From Platerodrilus igneus (Eukaryota > Arthropoda > Insecta > Coleoptera > Lycidae): a DNA stretch of 64,000 nt. The notes under the pieces were generated by a model, which ran no database searches, had not been told where the DNA came from, and worked only from the letters and a program-made list of their open reading frames with translations. Position 1 is the stretch's first letter, and every line of letters begins with the position of its first letter. Positions 11,012 through 22,108 of the stretch are shown here, one piece after another. The stretch lies in the NCBI GenBank assembly GCA_036346225.1, contig JARFIW010001082.1, positions 6,758,001 to 6,822,000 of the forward strand, given 5' to 3'. The position numbers and the translations under genes were made by a program.

Positions 11012-11535
11012 ATAAAACCATATTTTATTTTGTGAATTGCATGTTTATTATAAAAAATAATTAAAATCTTGTAACGAGAAAGAAATTGCATTGTCTTTTG
11101 TATTTTTATATTATAAAACCGCATTGTATTTTTTTTAATTTTTATATTATGTATAAAATTAATTTAAAAATATATTTTAAGCGCTGTTGTAGAGGCTCTC
11201 TTTGTTATATTGTAATCAAGAAAAAGCATTGTATTTTGTTATTTTTATATTTATTATAAAAATTAATTAAAATATTGTAACAAGCCAAGATAAAAAACTG
11301 CATTGTATTTTTATTTTTTATATTATGTATAAAATAAACTAAAATAATACATTTTAAGTGCTGCTGCATGTCAAAGTATCGCAGTTGTAGCGTCTCTATC
11401 TTTCTTATTTTTACAAGATCAAAAAAATGTATAATAAAAATCAAACAAAAAAGAAACAAATTTTTATTTTTGAAATGTAACATATTTATATAATAAAAAT
11501 ATAAAAACAAATGTTTTATTTTTAAATGTAACAAT
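11012..11535. repeat. AT-rich convergent intergenic region with diverged tandem units
   Basis: It lies between the ends of polymerase (plus) and integrase (minus). GCATTGTATTTTT-like words recur at about 11119, 11225 and 11297, and TTTTAAG(C/T)GCTG at about 11176 and 11350, so roughly 175-bp units are repeated with divergence. Several AATAAA-like signals occur on both strands, fitting shared transcript ends. The open frame on the minus strand is low-complexity and not convincing as a gene. Confidence 0.55.
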
Positions 11536-12471
11536 CTATATAAGATCAGCTTTTTGAATCCAGGAAGGCTCTTGGAAGCCCAACCATTTGACGAGAATTT
11601 TGGTTCCTTTTCGCCTTAGTATTTTCTCGATAAGGTAAATATTTGGAACTCTCGTTTTCTGCAGCTCAGCTTCATAAAACTGTCCCAATACTGGATCGCC
11701 ATGCATGTCGACGAGTAAATAAGTAGTCGGATTTGCTCGAAACACTTTACATATTTTAAACGTCTCCTCGCTCCAGTTTGCATTGTAGCCCTTAGAAAAA
11801 TAACTTCTATATTTTGAAATGCGTACAAAGTCGTCCACGGCATAACGAGGTTTTCTAGTCGCCAGTTTTAATTTATCGTAAACTTTCAGACGCGTTTTCG
11901 CGGTCACATTTTGGGTTTTCTTTTAGTGGTCGAATGCACCGTATCGTTGTATTTCGATACAATCGAATCGATTATATCAATCCACTTCCATTTGCCTCTC
12001 AGACTAAAAAGCTTTATACAGTTTGTTTTTATCGTTCTGATTGCACGTTCTACGATGGCGGCTTTGATTGAGCTATATGTGGAGTAATGATTAATATCGC
12101 CATATTCCTTCATCAGCCGTGCAAATTGGCCGTTATAAAATTCTGTACCATTATCTGTTTGCAGATTTTTCGGTAAAGGCGGCCGCGATCTTTTAATTTC
12201 ATTTAGAATCTCGCGCATCGCAGATGTGACTTCATGACCATTCTTGGATTTAAGCGGTCTCGTCCATAAATATTTCGAATAGCAATCGATCACGAGTAGA
12301 ATATACTTATGCCCTTTATTATATTTCGAATATGGAATAAATTCAGCAATATCGGCTTGGAATAAGTCGTGATAAGATTTGATGATCGTTCTTCGACGTG
12401 GAAAATTTATTCTAACCCCTTGTGCAGTTCATCCACTAGTATTTCCTTATCGTTATATTTCTTAGACATTT
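11536..12471 (-). pseudogene. int: Retroviral-type integrase with C-terminal chromodomain
   Basis: The gene would start at an ATG at about 12471 (MSKKYNDKEILVDELHKG) and breaks after some 17 codons. The core resumes with DLFQADIAEFIP (first catalytic Asp, about 12350), then DCYSKYLWTRPLKSKNG, LQTDNGTEFYNGQF (second Asp) and KAAIVERAIRTIK (Glu), giving the D,D,E set of DDE integrases. A second frame change near 11905 leads to the C-terminal part (11907-11536) with ANWSEETFKI and YLLVDMHGDPVLGQFYEAEL, then a chromodomain-like end, ILRRKGTKILVKWLGFQEP. Polinton integrases have this architecture and insert the element with 6-bp duplications. It reads minus-strand and converges on polymerase. Confidence 0.88.
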
Positions 12472-13370
12472 TTAAGGTTTGACACGAGTATGAGAGTTAG
12501 ACGACGAGGCTTTATCTTGCTCCAATAACACGTGCAGGTGTCTTATAACGTCGGTATTAATTTTGTGAAATTGTAAATCGCCTCCAGCAGACGTCTTGAC
12601 TCCGTCTAATTTCAAGTGGTTGAAAATCAGGAAGTTCGTGTTTAAAACAACTTCGTTCAACACTTGAACGACCGATTGCAATACATCTCGAATGATCACG
12701 TTATCGCGGTGAATGGCGACACCTTCGATAAGATTTTGTATTCTCGCGTTCACATAGAACTTAGAAACGGCATCGTGCTCATCTTCGGCCTCGCCTATGT
12801 TGACAATTCTCAAGCCTCGAGAGTCGAAGTTCTTGGCCTTACCGTCGTCGATCGTGGTTAGTTTCATAAAATTTTGCGCTTTTTCTGACAACGTCGAGTC
12901 CACGTATCTCTTGTTAACGGCATCGCCGAGCTCTGGGGTCGTGCAAATTTACAATGGATCGCGATTTGGCGTCAAATTTAAGTTTTTATTAGCATGCGTT
13001 TTTCCCGAAGATGAAGCGGTCAAACATATTTCCAATGCTTTGCCTATACGCAGATTGAGTTCTTCGCTGCAAAATTTTAAGTTTACGCCGTCGTTTGATT
13101 TTTAGGATCGGCCAAATTCACTATTCTAAAATCCTTCAAGTTAACTATTTTCTCGTCCTCGTCCAATACCAAGGCGCTTCGTTTATTTACCGCATCCGTT
13201 CCGGTCACGGGATTGCCTACGTTGCAAAGTTTTCTATTTTCTATGTTGAAATCGCCTTCCGGAGTTAGTTTAAAGCCTACACCAGGAGGCCCGCGCGCAG
13301 CGGTATTACCAAACCCTCCGCCTCCAGAGTCTCTGGCAACATACGCTCTTCCAAATTTATCGACGACCAT
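12472..13370 (-). pseudogene. Fibre-like GPPG / DAVNK-repeat protein
   Basis: Starts with MVVDKFGRAYVARDSGGGG at 13370. A collagen-like RGPPGVGFKLTPEGDFN follows, then repeats of the pattern I/V-x-N-(l/v)-x(3-6)-DAVNK: LCNVGNPVTGTDAVNK at about 13190, a second DAVNKRYVDSTLSEK at about 12920, and LRIVNIGEAEDEHDAVSK at about 12790. Such spaced repeats are typical of trimeric phage or adenovirus-like fibres, and I infer a spike or fibre role. The tail (12700-12472) is helical without motifs. A frameshift between 13083 and 12903 breaks the ORF but leaves the repeat register recognisable. Confidence 0.6.
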
Positions 13371-13409
13371 TTTATTTCTGAGACTATTCTATAGAACGTG
13401 TATATTTTA

Positions 13410-14477
13410 TTAGGCGATTAATTTCGCCTCCTTTAATTCGGATATAATAGAAAGAAATTCGTTTTGATTCTGAGAGCTATTGTTGCCCGCCGAACGTTCG
13501 GCCATCAACAAACGAAGCCGGCTCACCAGCTCGGCCGGCGAGTCCCAATGAACGTATTCTATCTCATGATTAGAATTATCGAATTTTTTGTATCGCCAAA
13601 TTCTGCTTATATTACTCGATGGCTGTCTTTTTTTCGATAAATTATCCATACCGAGACCTTTCTTTTCTTCGTTATTTTGGATCGTAATTGCATGGGAATC
13701 GTAGGAGTCGCCGATGCTGTATTCATCTCTCTTGACGACAACGACGACGGTGACGGCGACGAAGCATGCTGCGGCGAGGAGGAGGCGTAGATATTGTAGT
13801 CGCCACGGGCGACGGTGTTAAATTCGGAACGATATAATTTTTATATTTGGGCGTTTTAGGCAGATCCTTGCGAAACAGTTTATTATATGCATTGGTTTTC
13901 TTCAAAATATCGATGTAATTTTTACATCTAGCTCGGAAGGATTGCCAGCAGGCGTTTTCTTATTCGAAGGGATTTTCTTATAAGTTAACAATCGAAGTAA
14001 GCCCTCCGTAATAGGATATTTTTTATTTCTAATATTAATCGTAGATCCGTCGTCTGCAATAGCTAACTCTGAATTGCCCATAGACCATTTATTCGAAAGG
14101 TCGTCGTATTGAATGCCGATTCCGGTATCGTCTATATTGGGATCCTCGCTTTTGGACAGGATGTCGGCATACTTTTTAAGTAAGGCATCTGAACCGTCGC
14201 CGACATTATCAGATTCGTGCTCCGCATTCTGACGTCGAATATAATTAGGATTTTTACTTGCAGAGAATTTTGATAGCGATTTTAACGGTTCTAGTAATTG
14301 AGCATGCTTCATTCCGTATTTTAATTGAGCTCGATTTTGATCTCGTTTAAAATCTAAAAACTTTTTTCTTATCGTTTTAGTGGCCTGCACTACGGCTCGA
14401 TTTAAATTCGTAGAGTGACGTCGTCGGTTTTTAAAATTTTTCAATAATTTATTATCCGCTGCTCTAGGCGAACGCAA
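13410..14477 (-). pseudogene. Conserved Polinton-like ORF with coiled-coil start and WDSPAEL C-terminus
   Basis: Three consecutive minus-strand frames appear to be one gene. The first (14477-13902) opens with a basic, probably coiled-coil segment (KTIRKKFLDFKRDQNR) and ends with a NIRNKKYPITEGLLRLL module. The second (13905-13723) has NAYNKLFRKDLPKTPKYKN and a low-complexity tail. The third (13649-13410) ends with VHWDSPAELVSRLRLLMAE, then SIISELKEAKLI. I recall this protein type from insect Polinton-like and adintovirus-like loci, where its function is unknown to me; its place among virion genes suggests a structural or assembly role. The first break falls at a T-run, the second in a GAC/CGT-rich run. 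Confidence 0.5.
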
Positions 14478-15183
14478 AGGTACGTATCCTTCGAAAAATT
14501 AACCGCTTCACCCGTATGATCCACCAGTCTCAACGTAATGTTATCGAATTCGTCCACGCACAGGAAACGAATTATATTGCTGGGTTGTTGTTCTATGCTG
14601 TAGCCTGGGCACGGTTAGGCCAAATTCGTAAATGCTATGACAAAGTTGGTTATTGCGGTACGCTCCCGTCGTAATGTTAGTATCTACGAAAATATTAGAT
14701 ACCGAAATTATTTCCACATCGCGATCGGACGTATGCAAACGACCTTCCTCTAAAATTCGATCATAAAATCCCAGCATTCGACCGATGTTGCCGCGCTTCG
14801 TGAAGTCTACGGGTATTTCGATTTTATTTCGCACTTTAGGGTATTATTATTACTCTTAAAGAAAACAAGCCGTCGACCAATCCGTCGTCGTCCAAAGTTA
14901 CGGACGAATTAATTTCTTTGTTGGCTTTAGCCGACTCCAATATCTTTTTTCTCAGGAACGTGTTTAGCTCGTCTATTTCGTAGCATCCCTCGTCGATGGT
15001 GATTTCTTTATCTTTATCGTAATAGAACTTATTATTTCCCTCGTAAATATTTCGAACGGTGTTGCGTGTAAAGACCCACCAAGCCGCAGGTGTACGTACC
15101 GCCATCGTTCAGTCTCACAGGTGGGTATAGCGTACCGCTGCTGATGGTATTTCCATACCCGAATATCGTGAATGTCCTAGACA
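14470..15183 (-). pseudogene. Jelly-roll / penton-like minor capsid candidate
   Basis: The probable start is an ATG at about 15183 (MSRTFTIFGYGNTI). The next part is 15105-14836, with NNKFYYDKDKEITIDEGCYE and LNTFLRKKI. The following frame (14834-14541) has GRMLGFYDRILEEGRLH and VDTNITTGAYRN. A last frame (to about 14470) has FDNITLRLVDHTGEAVNF. Together about 235 codons, the size and beta-rich composition of a single jelly-roll protein. I recognise the family from insect and cnidarian Polinton or adintovirus ORFs; assigning it as penton is inference. At least three frame changes are present. A degraded relative of this region reappears at 18340-18790. Confidence 0.5.
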
Positions 15184-15189
15184 TGACTG

Positions 15190-15614
15190 TAGCGCTCCGA
15201 GGGCATTATGGTTCTTTTATGTAAAAATTTCAACACTAAATGACACACACGATCGTGTTAAAGTCTTGCTCCCTTTCCACGTTATAATATATATCGCTAC
15301 CGTGAAAATATCTTAAGACTTCCTCGGAGGCTCAGGTCTCGAAACTATCGAAGTATATCACCGTATTGGCCCTTTTTTTTATAACCGACCCAATGCGTGA
15401 CCGGACCCCATCCATCGTCTAAATTTATAATGCCACTTTTGTTTCGCCACGGTGATGCTAAGCTTCCGTCGCATCTTTTTAGCGGTTGCTCGTTTCGCAT
15501 GTATACGCTTCTAAAATACGGAACACCTTTAGCATATTTGCGCAGATCGAGATCGGTCAATGCGCGCATGGGAGGTGTAAGGGTGGGTGGTGCGTGTGGT
15601 GGCGAGCTTAGCAT
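15190..15614 (-). pseudogene. Adenain-like cysteine protease (virion maturation)
   Basis: The 15614-15345 frame holds RALTDLDLRKYAKGVPYFR, then SGIINLDDGWGPVTHWVGY, the signature around the catalytic histidine of adenovirus-type C5 proteases. Just after its stop, in the next frame, YFDSFE supplies the acidic active-site position (about 15320-15340). Further on, near 15240, a QDFNTIVC segment carries the expected catalytic cysteine before another one-base frame change. These enzymes cut capsid precursors during maturation. The whole triad is recognisable but spread over three frames. Neighbours are the pX-like and penton-like genes, an order I would expect in an adintovirus-like late block. 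Confidence 0.75.
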
Positions 15615-15619
15615 TCCTC

Positions 15620-16190
15620 GGCACCATCGAAGTCATCCGTTTTTGAATCCCCGGATAAGGTTTCAAGTACAAGGCGCTACTTTCTTGTACGGCTTTAAAT
15701 ACAATCCTTTGCCGACTATTTTTTTCCATGGCTCTGTTGTGACGCGCGTTCTCGTCGAAATACCTCTTTGCATTTTGGCCGAATTGATGGCGTTTGCGAC
15801 GCTCGACGCTCCGCCCGCCAGTGCTCCGAGCGCCGAAAGACCCGCAAATATCGGAATCATCAAAAGCCTCCTCGCTTGGGCACCGGTATTATGCGCGGTA
15901 CTTTAATTTTCGAACGACCTCCCATCCTGTTGACTATAATTTGTGCAGCATTCATCGCGCTCGAAATGAGACGATTATGCGAAGCATCTCCGTGTCCTTT
16001 ACTCTTGATGCTTTGTTTTCTGATTTCTTTAGATATTTTACTTATAAGACCGCCTCTGAAGGAGCATTTTCTGCCGACGTTACCGTTATTGTCTTTGAAT
16101 TTACCCGAGCATCGACGTACTCGACGTCGTCGTTTTGTCGTCGTCGTCGTCCTCCTCGCTGTCGACGATCCAGTTTCACGGCCATTTTCT
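15620..16190 (-). pseudogene. Adenovirus pX-like minor core/capsid protein
   Basis: A basic N-terminal part (16190-15860) with RSKIKVPRIIPVPKRGGF is followed, after a break at a T-run, by the hydrophobic segment IPIFAGLSALGALAGGAS (about 15860-15805) and then GKGLYLKPYK and, one frame over, ALYLKPYPGIQ (about 15700-15650). The combination of a basic stretch, a glycine/alanine-rich hydrophobic helix and LYLKPY repeats marks the small pX-like (mu-like) protein family of adintoviruses. In adenoviruses the counterpart packages DNA or contacts the membrane. It lies between the phospholipase and protease genes. Confidence 0.6.
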
Positions 16191-16535
16191 TGTCTATTCC
16201 CATTCCTAGTTTGCGTTTCGCTTTCATTGCAGCCGTTACGCCCAACGCTGCGATCTTCTCGGACCACTTAGAATCTTTGGCCTGACTCGCCGCCAAGCCG
16301 CTTCTTGCAAGACCTTGTCGGCCTTGTGCCTGCGCTCCACGTCTTTGTGATGCGAATACGCGATGTCGTGCTGCTTGCACGCTTCGTCTAGAGGATTAAT
16401 ACCTTTGTCTCCGCGATTTAAACGCTCTTGTAGCCTGGTTCCGGGACCGCAGAAGTTATGACCAGGAAGGTGCAGTTCGAAGGGCAATTTATTTAAGAGG
16501 TTGTTGAACAACCCTTCACCCCCGTGTACCAACAT
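16042..16535 (-). pseudogene. Capsid protein with parvovirus-type phospholipase A2 domain
   Basis: Begins MLVHGGEGLFNNLLNKLPFE at 16535. FELHLPGHNFCGPGTRLQ is the calcium-binding loop, and ACKQHDIAYSHH carries the His-Asp catalytic pair of secreted and parvoviral phospholipases A2. After a frame change near 16287 the other frame continues with KDSKWSEKIAALGVTAAMKA and a basic tail. In densoviruses and adintoviruses this domain is part of a virion protein and helps the particle leave endosomes. The gene is the first after the nested LTR element, whose border lies 48 bases upstream of its ATG, within an AT-rich promoter-like run. The active-site residues look intact. Confidence 0.85.
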
Positions 16536-16582
16536 TGACTAAAATCTCTCCTGCAATAACGTAACAATTTAAATATATATAT

Positions 16583-18400
16583 TGTAAGTGTAATAAAAAA
16601 CGGGGTAATTAAAACTTTTGTAAGTTTATTACCCTTTATCCTCGTGACTATCAGCTATATACTAAAACTCTCTATTTTTAATCTGATATCACTAGGTCGA
16701 GATTTTCTTCTTTATACTCCAAGCCCAGGGTAATGTCAGATGGAAAACGGCTTTAGACAAAGAAAACTCTTAGGGGTTAAACGGCTAGTAGAGTGTTAGC
16801 TCTGGGTAGATCATGAGCATGGGTCATGGGTGGATAATTGACCAAAAATATTTTTAATAGGCGCCACCGTATTTTTAATACAAGTGCCAACAAAATTTAA
16901 CTGTGTTTGTATAAGGGAATGCGGAAACCTTATCTTAACACCACTATCATAGCCATAAAATTTGAATTTCACTCTTTATCACACACTTACCAAAACCTCA
17001 ACCACCAGATGTCAAACAGTTGTCTCAGCTTTACCTGTGAACAAACAAAACACCACATGGACACCATTTGTGTCCTCAAAAGCATATGCCAAAAATAGAA
17101 TAAATGAATTTAAACATCTGTGAAATACTAAAGGGATTCATTTTCATTACTCTGTCTTTTTACTTAAGGAGGATTTGCTCTAGTTTTCTTTTTCCTAATT
17201 TAAATTTTGAATTAAAACGTCTTTCAAAAGAAACAAAGGAATTCTATTTATATATAGAAATCTGATTATATACATGTGACTGCAATATATATGATTACTA
17301 TCTTGTCATAAAATTTTTATAAAAGAATTTTAGTGAAGTTTAACATTCAAAATAAATATGTATAAATGGATCATTTCTATAAAATTTAGTTTAAGCAAAC
17401 ATGTAATAAATTATTAGTTCATAACACATGAGTTTATTTTTACCATAATCATTGAAGTACTTCATTGACCATTTACAACAAAGATTGATCATCAGAAAAA
17501 TAGCGATCATAAAATGCAACTACTCAAATTTAACTATAATCTACCAAGAAAATACGCGAACTTCAGCACCAATAAAAAGCTTTTACATGACCTGAATGTT
17601 TTTAAGCAAAATGTGAAAATTAAATCAAGACTGCATCTGGCGTCTAGATTAGGAAACAGAATCTATACTATTTTTTTATCTCACATAAGTTGTCATTCTA
17701 AATATCTTAAAACACATTGTATGCGTGTACAAATAACTGACAAACTAGATATTTATTCGGTGTGTTATTAACTTTAAAAAACTACTTTATATTTTTGTTA
17801 CTCTAATAATCAACGTAGGAAATCTCATAATAATTTACTATACTTTCAAAGTTACGGAAAGTTTCAAACACTCACGTACTAAAAGGTTGCAGGTGCAAAA
17901 TCATACGTTAGATGATTGTCTTTTTCCAGCGTATTAATCCTCTGTTATTTGAAGTACCAAGATTTTGCGTTAACTAAACCATTTCGATACGGCGTATTAA
18001 ATAGATAGAAAACCATAACTGCCTTGCTTTTAAATAATGAAGAAGAAAATTAAATTAACATGCCCAACGCGCGGTTTTTTAGGATATTGCATGTCTTAAA
18101 TGATGTATATTATCGTGCCATGTGCTCAACTCAAGTTCATTCGTTCTTGACCCTTTAACCTATTTTTAGTCGGGCCATCTTGACTTTAGCTCTAGGCTAC
18201 AAAAAGAAAATTAACCTTCCCGTATTGAAACAACAGTGCTGATAATTAACTGGACGAAGCTTCGGTAACAACGCACAGAGTAATTCTAGAATCTATGTGT
18301 TTTGAACATTATACTTTACTTGGGCCGGATTATTCGAATTAAATGCTATGAAAATTGGTTATTCGGTTCCCGCTAAGTTGTAACAAAAAAAATTAGTACC
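16583..18400 (-). repeat. LTR copy, left (3' LTR)
   Basis: Starts TGTAAGTGTAATAAAA and matches 22109-23983 closely up to about 17870, apart from homopolymer differences. Between 17870 and 18400 the match becomes much poorer, with many small gaps. No protein is supported; the two short plus-strand frames here are repeat sequence. Confidence 0.75.
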
Positions 18401-18790
18401 AATTATTTCCACAATCGGACGTATGGAACGACTTTCCAAAATGACATAAATCCCACTTCCAATGTTGCCGCGCTTCGTGAACAACGGAAATTTCGAATTT
18501 AACTATAACTTAGGATGAGTTTTATTAGCCTAAAAAAAATCAACCTACAATCGGGAATTAATGATTGGGATTGAGTGATTTTATTGCGCGTACTACCGCC
18601 TATAAAGGGACAAATTTCGGGAAGTTTAATCTTATTTACGTCCAGCATTTACGAATTTATGGGATTCTAACTCAGTGGATGCATGTCATCTATTTCCCGT
18701 AACAACCATATTCAAAGTAAAAGTTACTATAAAACCAAAACCGTACAACGAATACTCTTCGTTAATTTACTACAGGTGGGTTAAGGATTT
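18340..18790. other. Mosaic segment resembling both the LTR end and the penton-like gene
   Basis: From about 18340 the sequence follows 14640-15125 in the same orientation, with many gaps: shared words include ATCGGACGTATG, ATGTTGCCGCGCTTCGTGAA and, about 295 bases on, ACAGGTGGGT. At the same time 18340-18400 still aligns with the end of the other LTR. It reads like a blend of two loci rather than a clean insertion. Confidence 0.5.
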
Positions 18791-20460
18791 ACGTACATAA
18801 CTTTCCAACCTAATTACATTTAAACTAATCGATGAATTTAAGGCCAAAAGGTTTATTTACGAAGTCCATTCACGAAACAAATCACTAATTCCGAGAAACA
18901 GACAAAGTATTAAATACTTATTCATCTATAAGATACCTATTGATCTTTGTGTGAAACCTCACAACATTATCTGGACGACTACTATGCTACAAACTCAACT
19001 ATATCTCTCAAAAATTCTACAACATCAGTGATTCATCACCAAAGAACTCCAAAACCACTAATAAATCATACGTTGAGCCTACTGGGAGACATCCACCAGC
19101 AACTCACAAAAAAACTCTTCATGAACTCTCTTAGCTCATGTACACTCTCAATAAAATAAGCACATCAGGCCTAGTCTCAAACTACTAAACCAAAACTCAA
19201 GCATTCCTTTAATGCTTAATACTCTATCACACTCTAACTATATAACTATACTCAACACTTTACTAAACACTCTTATAATCTCCATCATGTACCTCATAAC
19301 TGAATACGCACCTCTTCACCGAATACATATTCATCTCTATATACCTGCAACATCTCTCAACATATGCTGCACTCTCAAACACCTCAAAAATATATCATCA
19401 TTCAAAATCCATAAACATATCCTTGTCGTCATCAAAATTATCATTTAACACATCCTTGTCGTCATTTAACACATCCTTGTCGTCATCAAAATTATCATTT
19501 AACACATGCAACATCTAAATCAACAAACATATTAAGCTCTATTACTACTAAAACAAAAATTACTTTAAACAAACCAAAAATTTCACTAACTTTAATCTTG
19601 TCCTACTTAAGGTTTAAAACATGGACCAAAAAAATTACTACTGACATCAACTATAATTAGAAGTACTTAAGGCAGAAACATTTTATCATCTTCATTTTCA
19701 CCTTCATCTGTCGCAGAATTATCGATACTAAACATTTTCTTAGACTTAAATTTGAAGATACGGATAAATGAAAAGGGGAATTTGAATACGAAATTATTTT
19801 CTTTTACTTCATGATAACTATTAATAAATGTTCTGGTACCCCTCTACCCATAATCAAACTGTCGATATAAACTAAAGTGCTTCACAACGCATAAATTTGC
19901 TAGTATGACAAGCTCCTCTATGAGCCTCACCTAACTTATAAACAAAATTGCTAGAATGACAAACTCTTCTCTGAGTCTCATCTAGACTGACAAACTAAAT
20001 AAGCAAAACGAATCACATCATAACCGACTTCAAATAATCTCAAGTGACGATGCCAAAACTGCTAAAGCGACAAACTTACCACGACCCTCGCATAGACTGA
20101 CATAACGCTGAGCGACCAACCCTTCCGGAGTTTCGTCTAGACTAACATAACGCTACACGATGAACCACAACAAGTCTCGCACAGATCTAACTTAACTCAA
20201 CATACTACGTTGTAACGCGACCATAAAATTGCTACTCAAAACCAATCAAACTAAACCAAAACGTGCTCATGCACAAGAGCAATCTTCAAAACTATGTTTC
20301 AACAGTAAAAACTAGTGTACCATTAATCGACCAACAAACATAACTAATAAGACTAAAAGATGAACCTACTATCGATGTAATACATCCAAAATCAAATAAA
20401 CTCTAACATCCATATCAAATAACTTTATCATTTTATCTAGAAACAGGAATTTCGCTACTC
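18791..20460. repeat. Internal non-coding part of the gag-only element with tandem repeats
   Basis: No supported gene. A short tandem repeat with the word ACATCCTTGTCGTCAT lies at about 19441-19510, and diverged units of roughly 70 bp with GACAAACTCTTC and TAGACTGACA-like words at about 19890-20190. The open plus-strand frames here are low-complexity. This part would normally carry pol; none is recognisable. Confidence 0.5.
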
Positions 20461-20479
20461 AACTTCTGTTCCTCTACTC

Positions 20480-21794
20480 GTTGAGTTGGAACACGGACAA
20501 GTGATACTAGTCACTCTTTTACGACCACAACCATAACAAAATAATCTCTTGAAAGATCTACAGACACTGAAAGTGAACAATTCCAACATACCAATTTATG
20601 CTTAATAAATGAGTTACCTACTCCACTCTTTTCTGTCATTGGGGTAGCAGAATTAAGAACTTGTACTGGGGAATGTGAAGATGTAGGGGTATAAACACGA
20701 CTTGAAGCATTCTGAAATGAACTAGGGGTTTTGTTTCTAAAACGTGGATTAAAATAATTAATAGGCTGCTTGTGACTATATGGTGCAACTGAAACAGACT
20801 TATGTTTACTTAAAGAAGCTTCTTCTAACTTTTACACAGTTTAACTAACGTACTAATATCCTCTATCTCTGTAAGAGCAAGATGCTGAATGAAATATGGC
20901 AATAAATTTTTCTTGACTATTCTAACTTTAGTGTGTTCTGCAGGAATAATAGGTAATCGGTTAAACAAATTTTCCATATTAGCAATGAACAATACAACTG
21001 ATTCACCATTCCTCTGTAATCTATTTTTGATTTTTCCCAAATATCGTCTTCAGGATTTGGGAAATCTTCCTTTAGTCTACTAACCAACGAACTCCAATCT
21101 GTTAATGAACTACGAACGCAACGATACCATACTAAGGCATCACCGGTAAACAATTCAACTGCAGAATTAAACAATTCCATTTCAGATACCTTTCGAGACT
21201 GTGCAATGTCACTAATGTTTTCTAAAATTGATATAAGAGATGGGTTTCCTGAATATTTTATCGACCAAGATCCAATAGGGACTGACTGTGTGACATATGT
21301 AACCGTTGGAATGGGCACATTAGATGCAGCAATAGGATTTATATTAATATCTTTATGATTTGAACTCGTATCCTTATTTAATTTTCATGCAGATCTGCTT
21401 CCACAACAAGAATAGTAGCCAAACTTTCATTTTAAATAACACAATTTCCTCAAAATTTTCTTTAGGAGCTTTAACCGTTGAATTCTACCTGTAAGATGTA
21501 CTAATCTTGACCTTATCCTTTTAAAATTGACTCAGCGGGATCATCCATAAATTCTAACAAAACATTTTTAACTGACTCTATACTAGACTCAATCTCTTCT
21601 TTCTCCACTTTGAAATCTACTTTATAGTAAGAATGATCTATCAAACAACCGGGTTTATCTGTTTCTTTGGCCAACAACCTTGCTAAAATTTTCCTTTTAT
21701 CTGAAACTGGTCTTGAATTTTCAATGCCTCTAATGTTCAATTCATATTCTAACTCATTTTTAAGTAAATGTACGATGCTATAAGTTTCTGCCAT
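20480..21794 (-). pseudogene. LTR-retrotransposon gag (broken)
   Basis: The first frame (21794-21513) opens with MAETYSIVHLLKNELEYELN and resembles the start of insect Gypsy gag proteins. The second (21318-20917) has GNPSLISILENISDIAQSRK, then LFTGDALVWYRCV and WSSLVSRLKEDF, the retrotransposon gag core. The third (21040-20825) continues with RNGESVVLFIANMENLFNRL. Near 20500-20560 a CYGCG motif with later cysteines looks like a remnant zinc knuckle. Frame changes separate all pieces. Gag forms the particle that carries the RNA. No pol follows. Confidence 0.7.
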
Positions 21795-22007
21795 AATTAA
21801 ATATCTGTATATCTCTAACGTAACTCAATTATATAATTTTTGAAGATGAAATCTCAAACAAACGAATGTCCTAACTATATAAAGAAGAACTCACTATAAA
21901 CTGTAACAAACTTTAACAAAAATGAAACTAAAAGAAGACGTTACTAATATCAAAGCAAACCTCAGTCGGTGAATATAAGTGTGATGAAAATAACTACTAA
22001 ATGTTCC

Positions 22008-22092
22008 AGCCTCTAAGTGAAATTATTCGAGCCTCTAACTGAATTTCCAGCCTCTAAATGAATTTCCAGCCTCTAAATGAAATTCCAGCCCC
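22008..22092. repeat. Short tandem array CCAGCCTCTAA...
   Basis: About five units of roughly 17-23 bp sharing CCAGCCTCTAA(A/G)TGAA, immediately inside the right LTR, where the primer-binding region would be expected. Confidence 0.7.
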
Positions 22093-22108
22093 ACGTTGCG
22101 AGCGCAAG

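Noticed and set aside
11205..11534. 109-residue minus-strand frame in the convergent region
   Set aside because: Composition is dominated by AT-run codons (Phe, Tyr, Asn, Ile, Lys) and overlaps tandem repeat units; no domain.
15397..16285. Long plus-strand frames opposite the virion genes
   Set aside because: They mirror well-supported minus-strand genes (protease, pX-like, phospholipase) and have no family pattern.
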